53,846 nucleotides of DNA from Chloroflexota bacterium. Its GTDB lineage: Bacteria > Chloroflexota > Limnocylindria > Limnocylindrales > CSP1-4. Positions 1-9,914 of the stretch are shown here, one piece after another. Location of the stretch: contig PLMA01000034.1 in assembly GCA_003141455.1 (NCBI GenBank), forward strand, positions 54,701 to 108,546. The letters are read 5' to 3'. Both the position numbers and the translations under genes were made by a program. The notes below the pieces were generated by a model. It saw nothing but the letters and a program-made list of their open reading frames with translations, made no database searches and had not been told where the DNA came from. How positions within the stretch are numbered: position 1 is the first letter of the stretch; every line of letters begins with the position of its first letter.

Positions 1-1103
1 AGAAGATGTCCAAGACCAAGGGCAACTCGGTGGATCCGCTCGAGACGATCGACGAGGTGGGCGCCGACGCGCTGCGCTTCGCCCTCGTGAACGGCACTGC
101 TCCTGGCAACGACTCGCGCCTAGGCGCCGAGAAGCTCGAGAACTCGCGCAACTTCGCCAACAAGCTCTGGAACGTGGCCCGGTTCGTTCTGGGGGCACGG
201 CCCGCCTCCGTCCCGGCCGATGCTCCGCGTGAGCGGCCCGACCGCCGACACGCCGGCCCGGGTGATCGGTGGATCCTGTCAAGGGCCGCGGCCACGGTTT
301 CGGCCGTGGATCAGGCCATGGCTGCGTATGGCTTCGGCGATGCCAGCCAGATCCTGTACGAGGCCATCTGGAACGAGTACTGCGACTGGGCCGTGGAGCT
401 GGCCAAGATCCGACTGACTGACGAGCGCCTGGGCGACGACGAGCGCGAAGCTACCTGGTGGACACTCGTCGACGTGCTGGACACGTACTTGCGCCTGCTG
501 CACCCGATCATGCCGTTCATCACCGAGGCGATCTGGGCGAGGTTGCCCCACGTCGCCGCCGATCCGCGGCTGCTGATCGTGGCCGACTGGCCGACGGCGA
601 GGGCAGAAGCCGCCGACGTCGCCGCCGAAGCTGAAGTGGCGGCCGTCTTGGATCTGGTTCGGGCCGTTCGGAATGCGCGCTCGGAGGCTCGGATCGAACC
701 CGCGGCGTGGCTGCCGGTGGACGTGTACGTGCCCGAGCCGCTCGGCGCCTCGTTCGAGTCGCTCCGCCCGGCTATCGAACGGCTCGCCCGGGCGCGGCCG
801 CTCACCCGGGAGCCGGGCCCCGATCCGATTCGACGGGGAGTGGAGGGCGGCCTATCGGTCATCGCGGGCGAGATCGAGGCGGTCGTCCGTCCCGCCGTCC
901 AGGATGGCGCCCAGGAGGCACGAGATCGTGCCCGCCTGGAGCGCGAGCTGGCCGAGGCGGAGGGGATGCTCGCCGCTGCCCGAGGCCGCCTGGGCAACGA
1001 AGCTTTCGTCTCGAGAGCGGCGCCGGCGGTAGTGGAAGGCGCCCGGGTACGTGCCGCCGAGCTGGAGGAGCTGGTCGGGCGCCTGCGCCAACGTCTGCGC
1101 TAG
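1..1103 (+). CDS. valS: Valine--tRNA ligase, C-terminal part (5' truncated by window)
   Basis: Charges tRNA-Val with valine in the cytoplasm. The visible part opens with the class I signature KMSKTKGNS (the Lys codon is at 3-5), followed by VDPLETIDEVGADALRF and GNDSRLGAEKLENSRNFANK, which are characteristic of ValRS. A helical anticodon-binding region follows. The last ~65 residues are charged and predicted coiled coil, as in the ValRS C-terminal tRNA-binding arm. The reading frame is open from base 3, so the catalytic Rossmann fold and editing domain lie upstream of the window. It ends with TAG at 1101. Only the extent of the missing 5' part is unknown. Confidence 0.95.
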   Translation, partial: KMSKTKGNSVDPLETIDEVGADALRFALVNGTAPGNDSRLGAEKLENSRNFANKLWNVARFVLGARPASVPADAPRERPDRRHAGPGDRWILSRAAATVSAVDQAMAAYGFGDASQILYEAIWNEYCDWAVELAKIRLTDERLGDDEREATWWTLVDVLDTYLRLLHPIMPFITEAIWARLPHVAADPRLLIVADWPTARAEAADVAAEAEVAAVLDLVRAVRNARSEARIEPAAWLPVDVYVPEPLGASFESLRPAIERLARARPLTREPGPDPIRRGVEGGLSVIAGEIEAVVRPAVQDGAQEARDRARLERELAEAEGMLAAARGRLGNEAFVSRAAPAVVEGARVRAAELEELVGRLRQRLR

Positions 1104-1194
1104 GGAGCGCCGGCCTGGCGTTCGCGCCGGGGATGAGCCGATCGGCGGCCGCACGAACGCAAAGCGGACCGGGCAGACCATGCGAGGGCGCTGC

Positions 1195-1200
1195 TAGGAT
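1195..1200 (+). promoter_or_regulatory. Candidate -10 box (TAGGAT)
   Basis: TAGGAT lies 36 bases before the GTG at 1237, with a good GAGGAGG ribosome-binding site between them. No convincing -35 hexamer was seen, so this is a weak prediction. Confidence 0.3.
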
Positions 1201-1236
1201 ACGTGTAGGTCAGCCGTCCATTTCGAGGAGGGACTT

Positions 1237-1968
1237 GTGCCGCTCTTCGGCAAGACCCGCCGGTCGGGTCAACAGAAGGAGACGACTCCGCAGCCTCTGT
1301 TCGAGGAGGTGACTTCACAGGAGTTCTCGCTGAAGCTGTCATATTCGGCGAAGAGCTCCGAAGGCGTTCGCCTCAAGGCCGGCCCGGCCCTGGTCGCGCG
1401 GCTGGCGAGCATGCTCGACGGCTACGTCAAGGGCTTGCCCGAGCTCGTCGAGCCGTTGCCGCCGGAGATGGTCTCCGCCACGCCGTTCATAGCCCGCATG
1501 CCCGGCAGCGCCCAATGGCTCCAGTACCACCACAAGCGCAATCCGGTCACGCGCCACTCGCTGGTCGTCCTGGAGTCGGTGGACGCCGTCGATCTTGCTT
1601 TCGAGACACTTGTCTGCGGCATGCTCGACGGCGAGACGGACACGTTGGGCTATCCCGAGTACAACGCCATCATCGGCGGCGTGGCCTCCCACTGGGATGA
1701 GATCACGGGCGACATGATCGTCAGAGCGGTGGTTGGATGGGGCGGAAAGGGCGCTCGCGGCGACACGGATCGCAACGCCGCGCACCTGCTGGCCGGCCTC
1801 TTCAACAACGTCAGTGCCGATGCCAACGCCATTGGGACGGTGGCTGCGGAGCGGCCGGTCGCTGCAGCTGGTCCGGGCGGAGCGATATGCGGCCACTGCG
1901 GGTTCGACTCCGGCCATGAGCGCGTCTTCTACTGTCTGAAATGCGGCATGCGCTTGCAGCGCGGTTAG
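1237..1968 (+). CDS. Hypothetical protein with C-terminal zinc ribbon
   Basis: Unrecognised 243-residue protein. The GTG start is chosen because GAGGAGG stands 5-6 bases upstream and nothing upstream looks coding. Residues ~1-195 form a mixed alpha/beta domain with no motif I can name. The last ~25 residues hold CGHCG and CLKCG pairs about 15 residues apart, a four-cysteine zinc ribbon. An Ala/Gly-rich linker separates the two parts. It lies between valS and an FmdB-type zinc-ribbon gene on the same strand, 20 bases before the latter, so the two may be co-transcribed. Presumably cytoplasmic; no signal peptide or membrane segment. Function unknown. Confidence 0.75.
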   Translation: MPLFGKTRRSGQQKETTPQPLFEEVTSQEFSLKLSYSAKSSEGVRLKAGPALVARLASMLDGYVKGLPELVEPLPPEMVSATPFIARMPGSAQWLQYHHKRNPVTRHSLVVLESVDAVDLAFETLVCGMLDGETDTLGYPEYNAIIGGVASHWDEITGDMIVRAVVGWGGKGARGDTDRNAAHLLAGLFNNVSADANAIGTVAAERPVAAAGPGGAICGHCGFDSGHERVFYCLKCGMRLQRG

Positions 1969-1988
1969 CGAGAGCTCCGGGAGGCCAG

Positions 1989-2273
1989 GTGCCGTTTTAC
2001 GATTACGTCTGCGAGGCCTGCGGCTACGAGATGGAGGTAGTGCACTCCGTCCACGAGCACGGTCCCACCGAGTGCCCGAAGTGCCACGGCCACATGCGAA
2101 ACTCCATCTCGGCGCCGGCAGTGCACTTCAAGGGGACCGGCTGGGCCCGAAGGTTGCCGAAGGCCAAGGCTGGTCGAGCCGATGCGAAGGAGCCCAAGTC
2201 GAGCTCAACCGAGGGCGCGGCCCCATCCTCAGACGCAACTTCGGGTGCGTCGCCCTCCAAGGATCCGGACTGA
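1989..2273 (+). CDS. FmdB-family zinc ribbon protein
   Basis: 94-residue protein beginning PFYDYVCEACGYEMEVVHSV, the typical start of the FmdB/putative regulatory zinc-ribbon family. The CxxC pairs are CEAC and CPKC. The conserved tail of the domain, around FKGTGWARR, is present. It is followed by a disordered Lys/Ser/Ala-rich C-terminus. GTG at 1989 is chosen because family members start at this residue; GGGAGGCCAG just upstream can serve as ribosome-binding site. Members are small cytoplasmic proteins of unclear, possibly regulatory, role. The stop at 2271 is four bases before the next ATG, suggesting one transcript with the helix-turn-helix gene downstream. Confidence 0.85.
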   Translation: MPFYDYVCEACGYEMEVVHSVHEHGPTECPKCHGHMRNSISAPAVHFKGTGWARRLPKAKAGRADAKEPKSSSTEGAAPSSDATSGASPSKDPD

Positions 2274-2276
2274 TAG

Positions 2277-2519
2277 ATGCCGAAGCCACCGTCCGACTGG
2301 ATCTCTTTGGCGGAGGCGTCTGACCTTCTGGCGTCCTCGAACGTGAAGTTCGCTCCGTCCACCATCGGACGATGGGCCCGGGCGGGACAGCTTCAGAGCA
2401 TCAAGGTAGGGAACCGTCGCTTCGTGCGCCGAGCGCAGGTTCGGTCGCTCCTGCGGCCTCACGGCTCGGTCCGCGAAGAGGATCTCCAGCCCGGCCTCTT
2501 CGAGGATATCGGCGGCTGA
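2277..2519 (+). CDS. Small helix-turn-helix (excisionase/MerR-like) DNA-binding protein
   Basis: 80 residues. WISLAEASDLLASSNVKFAPSTIGRWARAGQLQSIKVGNRRFVRRAQVRSLL has the layout of the HTH_17 (excisionase/MerR-type winged helix) fold: a helix ISLAEASDLL, a recognition helix with STIGRWARAGQL, and a beta wing KVGNRRFV. No integrase or phage gene is nearby, so a recombination directionality role is unlikely. A small DNA-binding regulator fits better. It starts four bases after the FmdB-like stop. Targets cannot be deduced. Confidence 0.75.
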   Translation: MPKPPSDWISLAEASDLLASSNVKFAPSTIGRWARAGQLQSIKVGNRRFVRRAQVRSLLRPHGSVREEDLQPGLFEDIGG

Positions 2520-2621
2520 GTCAGCTGGCACCACCTGCGACGGCGGGGCTCGAGGCGGCGGCGGAGCCGATGAGCTCGCCGACTGTCATCCGTCTCGGTT
2601 GGAAGGCGCCGCAGGCTCGCT

Positions 2622-4697
2622 TCAGGCCTGCTTGGTGCCGCACCGGCGACAGAACCGCGCCTGGGTCGAGACCGGCAGGGCGCAGCGATGGCAGACCCGA
2701 ACGGACCCGCGGTTGAGGACTTCCTGCGCCGATTGTGCCCACATCCCCGCCAGGACCGGGAGCGCAGCCTCTCTGGCCACCACTGCGGCCGGCACGGACG
2801 GAGCTTCCGGGCCCGGCCACGGTGCGCCTGGGGTTTCTCTTGCGGGCCAGCTGGCTCCGATGGGGGGCCAGGCTGCGGGTGCCCGAGGCGCCCGGTAGAG
2901 CGGAGGTGCCTCGAGGGGCAGAGCCGGGCTGGGCGCGGCCATTGGCGGAGTCGGCTTGGGCAGGAGTTCGGCGACCTCGGCGTTGGCGTCCGGCGCGGCC
3001 GCGGCCTCCAGGCTTTGTTCGCCGGTGAAGTCGTCGATGGCTGGGGCGGCGTCGAAGAGAGTCTGCTGACCCGCCGAGACGGGGACGTGCTCGTAGAGGG
3101 GCAGCGGAGGAAGTGGCGGCGCGGCGGCCACTCTGAGCGGCTCGACGAAGTCGACGCTCCGGACGTCGTCGGCCAGCGGCGCGGGCGCGCTGGACACTTC
3201 GGCGCTCGGTTCCGCCGCCTGGGTCGCGAGTTCGGGCTCCGGTTCGGGCGGCAGCGGCGCCGTCGTGGCGGCAGCGTAGGCCGTGTCGATCTGGGCGATC
3301 TCCGGTTCGGGCGGCAGCGGCGCCGTCGTGGCGGCAGCGTAGGCCGTGTCGATCTGGGCGATCTCCGGTTCGACAACCGTCGGGTTCGCGTCCGCGAAAT
3401 AGTCGTGGGCCTGGATGGGGCGCTGGGACCACTTGGTTGCATGAGGCCAGGAGGCGGCGGCTTCGGTTGGGAGGGCGGCCTGCGCGGGACTGCGGAGCGA
3501 AGAGTCGCGGCGCAGCGAGAAGCGGCCAAGAAGGCGGGTGATCGCCGGTACGTGCTCCTGGGCGGGGGTCGGGCTCGGTGGCGGAGCCATATCCGCAAAC
3601 ACCGGCGGCATGCCCGGCTCCTCGGCCGGGGTGGGGCTCGGTGGCGGCGTCATGTCCGCAAACACCACCGGGACGCCAGGCTCCTCGGCCGGGGTGGGGC
3701 TCGGTGGCGGCGTCATGTCCGCAAACACCGGCGGCATACCCGGCTCCTGGGCGGGGGTCGGGCTCGGTGGCGGAGCCATATCCGCAAACACCACCGGGAC
3801 GTCAGGCTCCTCGGGCTGGACGGGCTCAGGGCCGGTGGCCTGATCTAGCCGATCACCAGCAGTGGCGCTGAGCGACTCGACCGGCTGGGCGGGTTCGTCG
3901 GCCGTGGCGCTGAGGAGAACCCGGGTGTCGACTTCTGGCAAATCCGGAAGGGCATCGGGCGGAGCTGCCTCGTGGACAGCGGCAGCACTCTCGGCCTGCT
4001 CTTGTGCGAGCTGAGCCTCGATGAGCACCATCTCCGCGGGCGTCAGTGTCATCTCCGGGGCGATCTCGTCGGCGATGGGCCAGACGCTCCAAGCCTCCCG
4101 GTCTTCCGAATCGCGAACGAGTTGGTCGTGACCCCCCTTTCCGGTGCTGCCGGAGCCGGCTTCGGGAGCCGAAACGCGGAGATCCTGCACAGGCCAGGCC
4201 GAGAGGAGCGGTTGAGCCTCCGCGGCGGACTCGCCTTCGGTTTGGAGGATGTCCGGGAACAGCGCCCAATCGTTGTCTCCACGCGCTACCGGAGTGCGCA
4301 CGATCAGGTGGCCCTCGGGCTCGACCGGCCCGAGCCCCGGCTCCGGAGCGCACGTCAGGCACGCCCCCTGGTGAGGGTTCCAGCACTTGTCGCAGGCGTA
4401 CTGACGGCACGTCATGCAGAAGTTGAACGTGCGGTGGAACGCCTCGGTCATCCGAGTCGTGCTTTCGTGCTCGTCCGCCTCACGCGCGAGGGCCATGGAG
4501 TCGTTCAGCGACTGACCGTCGGTGAGCACGAAGTTCTTGAGGCCCTTGGCCAGGACCCGCGCCCCCTTCAGCGACAGCGTCCTAGACGCGTTCGCATTGA
4601 ACGCGTAGCGGGTGCCGCACCGCTCGCAGTACAAGTCGGTATTGTCGAGCATTGGCGCTCCGTAGTCGTGCTGGCAGGCCGGGCATCTCCGGCGCAA
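2622..4697 (-). CDS. Large Zn-ribbon protein with tandem Pro-rich repeats
   Basis: 691 residues, unrecognised as a whole. Order of parts: N-terminal zinc ribbon (CPAC...CERC, residues ~5-30); a conserved ~100-residue region ending in a Cys-rich knuckle CMTCRQYACDKCWNPHQGAC; a long acidic, Ala/Pro-rich disordered stretch; four 21-residue repeats of the type EPGMPPVFADMTPPPSPTPA; two identical 21-residue repeats beginning EPEIAQIDTAYAA; and a C-terminal zinc ribbon (CHRCALPV...CRRCGTKQA). TTG at 4697 is needed to include the first CxxC, and an in-frame stop lies two codons upstream. It is divergent from the MoxR operon. The architecture suggests a scaffold or multivalent binding protein; no enzyme domain is visible. 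Confidence 0.75.
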   Translation of the reverse strand: MRRRCPACQHDYGAPMLDNTDLYCERCGTRYAFNANASRTLSLKGARVLAKGLKNFVLTDGQSLNDSMALAREADEHESTTRMTEAFHRTFNFCMTCRQYACDKCWNPHQGACLTCAPEPGLGPVEPEGHLIVRTPVARGDNDWALFPDILQTEGESAAEAQPLLSAWPVQDLRVSAPEAGSGSTGKGGHDQLVRDSEDREAWSVWPIADEIAPEMTLTPAEMVLIEAQLAQEQAESAAAVHEAAPPDALPDLPEVDTRVLLSATADEPAQPVESLSATAGDRLDQATGPEPVQPEEPDVPVVFADMAPPPSPTPAQEPGMPPVFADMTPPPSPTPAEEPGVPVVFADMTPPPSPTPAEEPGMPPVFADMAPPPSPTPAQEHVPAITRLLGRFSLRRDSSLRSPAQAALPTEAAASWPHATKWSQRPIQAHDYFADANPTVVEPEIAQIDTAYAAATTAPLPPEPEIAQIDTAYAAATTAPLPPEPEPELATQAAEPSAEVSSAPAPLADDVRSVDFVEPLRVAAAPPLPPLPLYEHVPVSAGQQTLFDAAPAIDDFTGEQSLEAAAAPDANAEVAELLPKPTPPMAAPSPALPLEAPPLYRAPRAPAAWPPIGASWPARETPGAPWPGPEAPSVPAAVVAREAALPVLAGMWAQSAQEVLNRGSVRVCHRCALPVSTQARFCRRCGTKQA
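3238..3363 (-). repeat. Two perfect 63-bp tandem repeats
   Basis: Bases 3238-3300 and 3301-3363 are identical by eye and in frame. They encode two copies of a 21-residue unit beginning EPEIAQIDTAYAA. Perfect identity suggests recent duplication. Confidence 0.9.
3555..3806 (-). repeat. Four 63-bp tandem repeats, mosaic pattern
   Basis: Units start at 3555, 3618, 3681 and 3744, with a partial fifth at 3807. Each encodes a 21-residue segment containing VFADM and PPPSPTPA. In the first half of the unit, copies 1 and 4 match each other and copies 2 and 3 match. In the second half, 1 pairs with 3 and 2 with 4. This implies past recombination or gene conversion between units. Confidence 0.9.
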
Positions 4698-5061
4698 CGC
4701 TCATGGCTGAGCGTACGCCGATCTGTACGTCCCGGGATCATGCCCGCTTGTACTCGTCAACGGGTCCGAAGGTCCCGTGAACTGCAAGGTTAGTCGCAAG
4801 GAAGCCGTCATGGTGGCGACTTGCCGAACAACCGGGACAAGATCGGTTCGTCGCTGGCAAGGATGCGCGTCCGTCTTCATCTGGACCGGGCGGCGGGAAA
4901 CGCTCGACTCGATACAGCCGGGAGGCAACGAGAAGCATCAGGTCATCTGGGCGTAGTATTTGGCGACCTTCGGCTCGTCCTGGCCGCGGGTTTCGAGGAC
5001 CCAAGAGGCTCTGCGAGTCGCTCGCGGGTCACCATCCGCCTCGAGTCCACAAGAGAGAGTG
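4698..5061. other. Divergent intergenic region (364 bp)
   Basis: No supported gene. It separates the Zn-ribbon repeat protein (minus) from the MoxR operon (plus), so it should hold both promoters, but no clear -35/-10 pair was found. A short imperfect hairpin (7 of 8 pairs, GAA loop) lies at 4760-4778. An open frame extends upstream of the MoxR start to 4960 but does not resemble the family. Confidence 0.5.
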
Positions 5062-6093
<1,032 letters not shown>

Positions 6094-6114
6094 TCGGCCG
6101 GGGAGTCTTATCTC

Positions 6115-7344
6115 GTGATCCGGCGTCTCCAGTTCCTGGTCGTGGCGGTCGTGCTGCTGATCGCGGCCTTCTCGACCGGACTGTCCTTCCTCTTCTACGT
6201 CGTCTACCTCGGTCTGCTGGCGATCGGAGGTAGCTACGTGCTGACCAGATTCGGTCTGGCGGACCTGGAGGCCGGCTATCGGGTCGATCACCGCCAGGCC
6301 CACGTAGGCGACGACCTGCGGACGACATACAGCATTTCGAACGCGAGCAACCTGCCGAAACCCTGGCTCGAGGTCTACAACCCCACGGACCTGCCCGTTC
6401 CGCTGCCCGGACGCGCTCTTGGGCTGCGGTCATGGGCGCAACGCTCATGGGTCGCCATCGTGCCGTTGACGAGGCGCGGAACATTCCGGGTCGAGCCGAT
6501 GATCGTTCGCACAGGCGATCCGTTCGGGTTCTTCGAGGCGGCGGCAACGGTCGGCCGGCCCACGATGGTCACCGTCTTCCCACAGGTCGTTCCGCTGCCC
6601 CGTTGGCGGCTTCCGAACGCGAATCTGGAGGGGAGCCACTCGGCTCCGGAGCGGACACTCCAGACCACGCCTCTCGCGACCACCGTCCGGCCCTATGCCC
6701 CCGGTGACAGCTTCAACCGCATCCACTGGCGAAGCACCGCGCGACTGGGCGAGATCCAGGTCAAGGAATTCGACCTCGAGCAGACGGCCGACGTCTGGCT
6801 CTACGTCGACCTCGAAGCACCGGTGCAGGGAGGCGAGGGCGACGTCTCGACAGTCGAGGAATCGTTGCGCGTCGCGGCCTCCATCGCCCACGATGCCTTC
6901 CTCGAGAATCGTGCAGTGGGCCTGACCACCAGCGGTCATCGCCTGGTCTCGATCCCCGCGGACCGAGGCCCCAGGCAGCGTCAGAAGGTCATGCAGCTGC
7001 TCGCTGCCGTCGAGGGCGACGGCATGACCCCGCTCGCCGAGGTTCTGCTTACCGGCTTGCCCAAGCTGCGCCGCGGCATGACGGCCGTGGTGATCACTCC
7101 GTCGCGGGAAAGGGTCTGGATTCGGACTCTGACCACGCTGCGGGGTCGCGGCGTGACGGCAGCCGTGGTCCTCCTCGATGCCCCGAGCTACGAAACCGCA
7201 GGCCGCCGGCATACCAAGAGTGGGGAGGGAGAGGATGATCTCGCCATGCGGGAGCAACGGGCGCTTCGATTCGCGCTGGCCGAATACGACCTGAAGTCCT
7301 ACGAAGTGAGAGCCGGCGACAATCTCGGGGCGGTGCTCGCATGA
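6115..7344 (+). CDS. DUF58 domain membrane protein
   Basis: 409 residues. Two N-terminal membrane helices (~5-22 and ~25-43) are followed by an extracytoplasmic or cytoplasmic beta-rich part. The DUF58 hallmark RPYAPGDSFNRIHWRSTAR lies at 192-210, then a vWA-like region. DUF58 proteins are the usual partners of MoxR ATPases; the molecular role is unproven but often linked to envelope or wall functions. GTG at 6115 follows the MoxR stop by 21 bases. The next gene starts 12 or 45 bases downstream, so the three form one transcription unit. Confidence 0.92.
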   Translation: MIRRLQFLVVAVVLLIAAFSTGLSFLFYVVYLGLLAIGGSYVLTRFGLADLEAGYRVDHRQAHVGDDLRTTYSISNASNLPKPWLEVYNPTDLPVPLPGRALGLRSWAQRSWVAIVPLTRRGTFRVEPMIVRTGDPFGFFEAAATVGRPTMVTVFPQVVPLPRWRLPNANLEGSHSAPERTLQTTPLATTVRPYAPGDSFNRIHWRSTARLGEIQVKEFDLEQTADVWLYVDLEAPVQGGEGDVSTVEESLRVAASIAHDAFLENRAVGLTTSGHRLVSIPADRGPRQRQKVMQLLAAVEGDGMTPLAEVLLTGLPKLRRGMTAVVITPSRERVWIRTLTTLRGRGVTAAVVLLDAPSYETAGRRHTKSGEGEDDLAMREQRALRFALAEYDLKSYEVRAGDNLGAVLA

Positions 7345-7389
7345 GCGCTCGTTCGGTTGCCCGACTCTGCCTCGATTGGTGGTGCTGAG

Positions 7390-9825
7390 ATGGCGACGGC
7401 AGGCTTAGTACCTCACGGCAGGCCCGAGGTATTCCGACCCAGGGGCGCGGACCCGGGATTCGACGACCGCAATGTCATAGTCCGGGCGATCGACCGAATG
7501 CGCCCCGACGAGGGCATAGCCAGCCTTCCGCTCGTCATGATCCTCACGGCCACGATGGCCTGGTCCATCGCCGATGGCCGCTGGATCCTCGGCCGCGACG
7601 AGTTGAGCAGCTACCTCATCTGGATCGCCCTGGCGGCGACGCTGTGGGGTTACCTGAGCTCCCGCCTGGGCATCTCGCCGTGGCTGGCTCATGCCCTCGG
7701 CTGCACCATTGGAGCCTTTGTGATCATCGAGGTCGTTGGGTCGGGGCTGCCCGGCGCCACGCCGAGTCTGGGTGGTTGGTTCCAGGCGACCGCCAACTCA
7801 GTGACCCAGGCCTACCTCGACCTGACGTGGCGCCATCAGCTGAGTACGCTGCAGTTCGGCCACTACGGCCTTGTCCTGGGAATCCTTGTCTGGGGCACGG
7901 CCCAGGCAGCTTCGTACGACGTGTTCGGCTACCACCGCGCCGTGAACGGCGTCCTGCTCCTTGCCGTCGTGCTGATCGCCAGCATGTCCCTGACTCTGCA
8001 CGACCAGTACCCCGTTATCGTGCTGTTCAGCGCGGCGGGGCTTGCGCTGCTGCTCCTGTCGCACGCCGCCGACGAGCGCTCCAACTGGCTGCGCCATCGG
8101 ATCTGGCGGGGCAGGGACTACCGGACGCCCAATCTCCAGGGCGGCCTGGCCTTTGCCGCGCTTGCGGTCTGCGGATCCCTCGTTCTGACGATGGTGGCCA
8201 GCTCGGCTCCATTGGCAGGACCCTTGCAGGACGCCGGCCGCAACATCGGCGATTCGCTAACCGGGCTGAGTGGCTACTTTCCCTCCGGAGGCGCCAGCCG
8301 ATACAAGCCAAGCTCGGACTTCGGAGACACGACCTTGATTGCGTCCTCGTTCAAGGCCAGCCCTAGCAACGTCTTCACGGTTCGGGCGTCGACCGGCCAG
8401 GTTGGCTTCCACTGGCGCCTGGTGGCGTACGACACGTTCCAGTCCAGAAGTTGGTCGGTTGGTCGGTCGCGCCAGGATCAAGTGCTAGCGGGCGGCACCC
8501 TGGACTCGGGAACGCTCGATCTCGTCGACTCTTCGACACTGGGTCGGAGCCAGGTGTCTCTCACCGTCCATGTCCAGGACAACTCCATCAAGCACGTCGT
8601 CGTTGCCAACGAACCAGACTCGGTCAACGTCGACTCACAACGCACGGTCATCGGCAACGGATCGACGAGCGCAAATGTTGCCTCCCTGTCCACCAGAGCG
8701 ACGGACTACGTGGTCTCTGTCCTGGTCCCGAACATCGATCCGGCCGGCGGGGGCCTGACCGAGTCGCGTCTGCAACAGGCCGGTGCGGACTACCCTCCGG
8801 GGCTGCTGGAGAGATTCACTCAGGGTGCCAATCTTGTCGGTAGCGGCGGACGGGCAATGTTGGATCAGATTTCCGCCTGGGCCAAGTCTCAGGGCAACAC
8901 GTTCGGCAACGAATACGACGTGGCCAAGGCCATTCAGGACTATCTGGGTTCCACCCGATTCTCCTACACGACCGACATCACTGCGGATATGCCGAAGTGC
9001 ACCGGACTATCCATGGTGGACTGCTTTGCGCTGATCAAGAGGGGCTTCTGTGAGCAGTACGCCACGACCATGACGATGCTGATGCGGATGGCCGGATATC
9101 CGGCTCGCTATGTGCTCGGCTATCTGCCGGGTACGATCGCCCAGAACACGTTGGTCTGGCAGGTCACCAGTCAGCAGAGCCATGCCTGGGTAGAGGTGTA
9201 CTTCCCATCGTTCGGATGGATTCCGTTCGATCCGACGGGAGGCTCGATAGGACAGCCGACGGTTCTGCCGCGCGGTAGCCCAGGCCCCTTGACCTCCATC
9301 CCGCTCGCCACCAATCCATTTCCCCGGAGCAGCGGCAGCCAGGCGGATGAGAACACCGGCGGGACGGGCAAGGGCTCGTCGGGTGGATCAAGCCTTCCGG
9401 GCGGGCTTCTGATCCCGTCCGCCGTGGGGGGATTCGGTGCTCTTGCACTTGTCCTCCTGTGGTTCCGGCGACCCACCCGCCTGGAGAGACCGGACATCGT
9501 CTACCGGAACGTGGTGAAGCTGGCAAGTCGCGTCGGATACCGGCCGCGGCCGACACAGACCGTCTACGAGTACACGGGGATGCTCGCGGAGATCGTGCCA
9601 AGGGCGCGCGACCCGCTGGGAGTCGTGGCGACCGCCGCCGTCGAGGCGACGTACGGAAGGCGCCAGCTCGGAACGGCGCGCCTCGTCTCTCTGTCAGCTG
9701 CGCATCGCCTCGTCCGGCAGGCTCTCCTGCGCCTCGCCTTCAGGTGGCCCAGGCACCGCGGGCCGAAGCCTCGATCCGGCGGACCGGGTGCTACGGGCGG
9801 GAGTGGAACGGTCCAGCGCCGCTGA
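7390..9825 (+). CDS. Transglutaminase-like membrane protein (TgpA type, DUF4129 tail)
   Basis: 811 residues from ATG 7390; an in-frame TTG at 7357 is the alternative start. There are several N-terminal membrane helices (~45-270), a large extracytoplasmic region, then a transglutaminase core. Its Cys554 lies in GFCEQYATT, His598 in SHAWVEV and Asp614 in FDPTGG, the canonical Cys-His-Asp triad. A Gly/Ser-rich linker, one more membrane helix (LLIPSAVGGFGALALVLLWF) and a DUF4129-like cytoplasmic end follow. Such proteins are predicted envelope proteases or crosslinking enzymes and nearly always accompany MoxR and DUF58. Substrate unknown. Confidence 0.9.
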   Translation: MATAGLVPHGRPEVFRPRGADPGFDDRNVIVRAIDRMRPDEGIASLPLVMILTATMAWSIADGRWILGRDELSSYLIWIALAATLWGYLSSRLGISPWLAHALGCTIGAFVIIEVVGSGLPGATPSLGGWFQATANSVTQAYLDLTWRHQLSTLQFGHYGLVLGILVWGTAQAASYDVFGYHRAVNGVLLLAVVLIASMSLTLHDQYPVIVLFSAAGLALLLLSHAADERSNWLRHRIWRGRDYRTPNLQGGLAFAALAVCGSLVLTMVASSAPLAGPLQDAGRNIGDSLTGLSGYFPSGGASRYKPSSDFGDTTLIASSFKASPSNVFTVRASTGQVGFHWRLVAYDTFQSRSWSVGRSRQDQVLAGGTLDSGTLDLVDSSTLGRSQVSLTVHVQDNSIKHVVVANEPDSVNVDSQRTVIGNGSTSANVASLSTRATDYVVSVLVPNIDPAGGGLTESRLQQAGADYPPGLLERFTQGANLVGSGGRAMLDQISAWAKSQGNTFGNEYDVAKAIQDYLGSTRFSYTTDITADMPKCTGLSMVDCFALIKRGFCEQYATTMTMLMRMAGYPARYVLGYLPGTIAQNTLVWQVTSQQSHAWVEVYFPSFGWIPFDPTGGSIGQPTVLPRGSPGPLTSIPLATNPFPRSSGSQADENTGGTGKGSSGGSSLPGGLLIPSAVGGFGALALVLLWFRRPTRLERPDIVYRNVVKLASRVGYRPRPTQTVYEYTGMLAEIVPRARDPLGVVATAAVEATYGRRQLGTARLVSLSAAHRLVRQALLRLAFRWPRHRGPKPRSGGPGATGGSGTVQRR

Positions 9826-9914
9826 TCCGAGCGAGCGGACGAGGTCGGCCGCTCGGCAGACAAGGCTTGGGGCGGGATCCCTCAGAACGGCTCCGGAGGG
9901 AGCGTCGAGCCGGC

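Noticed and set aside
2277-2519. Excisionase of an integrated element
   Set aside because: No integrase, attachment site or phage gene in the vicinity; kept as a generic helix-turn-helix protein.
3238-3806. Tandem repeats as a CRISPR array
   Set aside because: Units are contiguous 63-bp coding repeats without unique spacers, and no cas genes are nearby.
2688-3848. 386-codon plus-strand frame over the repeats
   Set aside because: A by-product of in-frame 63-bp repeats in the minus-strand gene; Arg/Gly-rich product without motifs.
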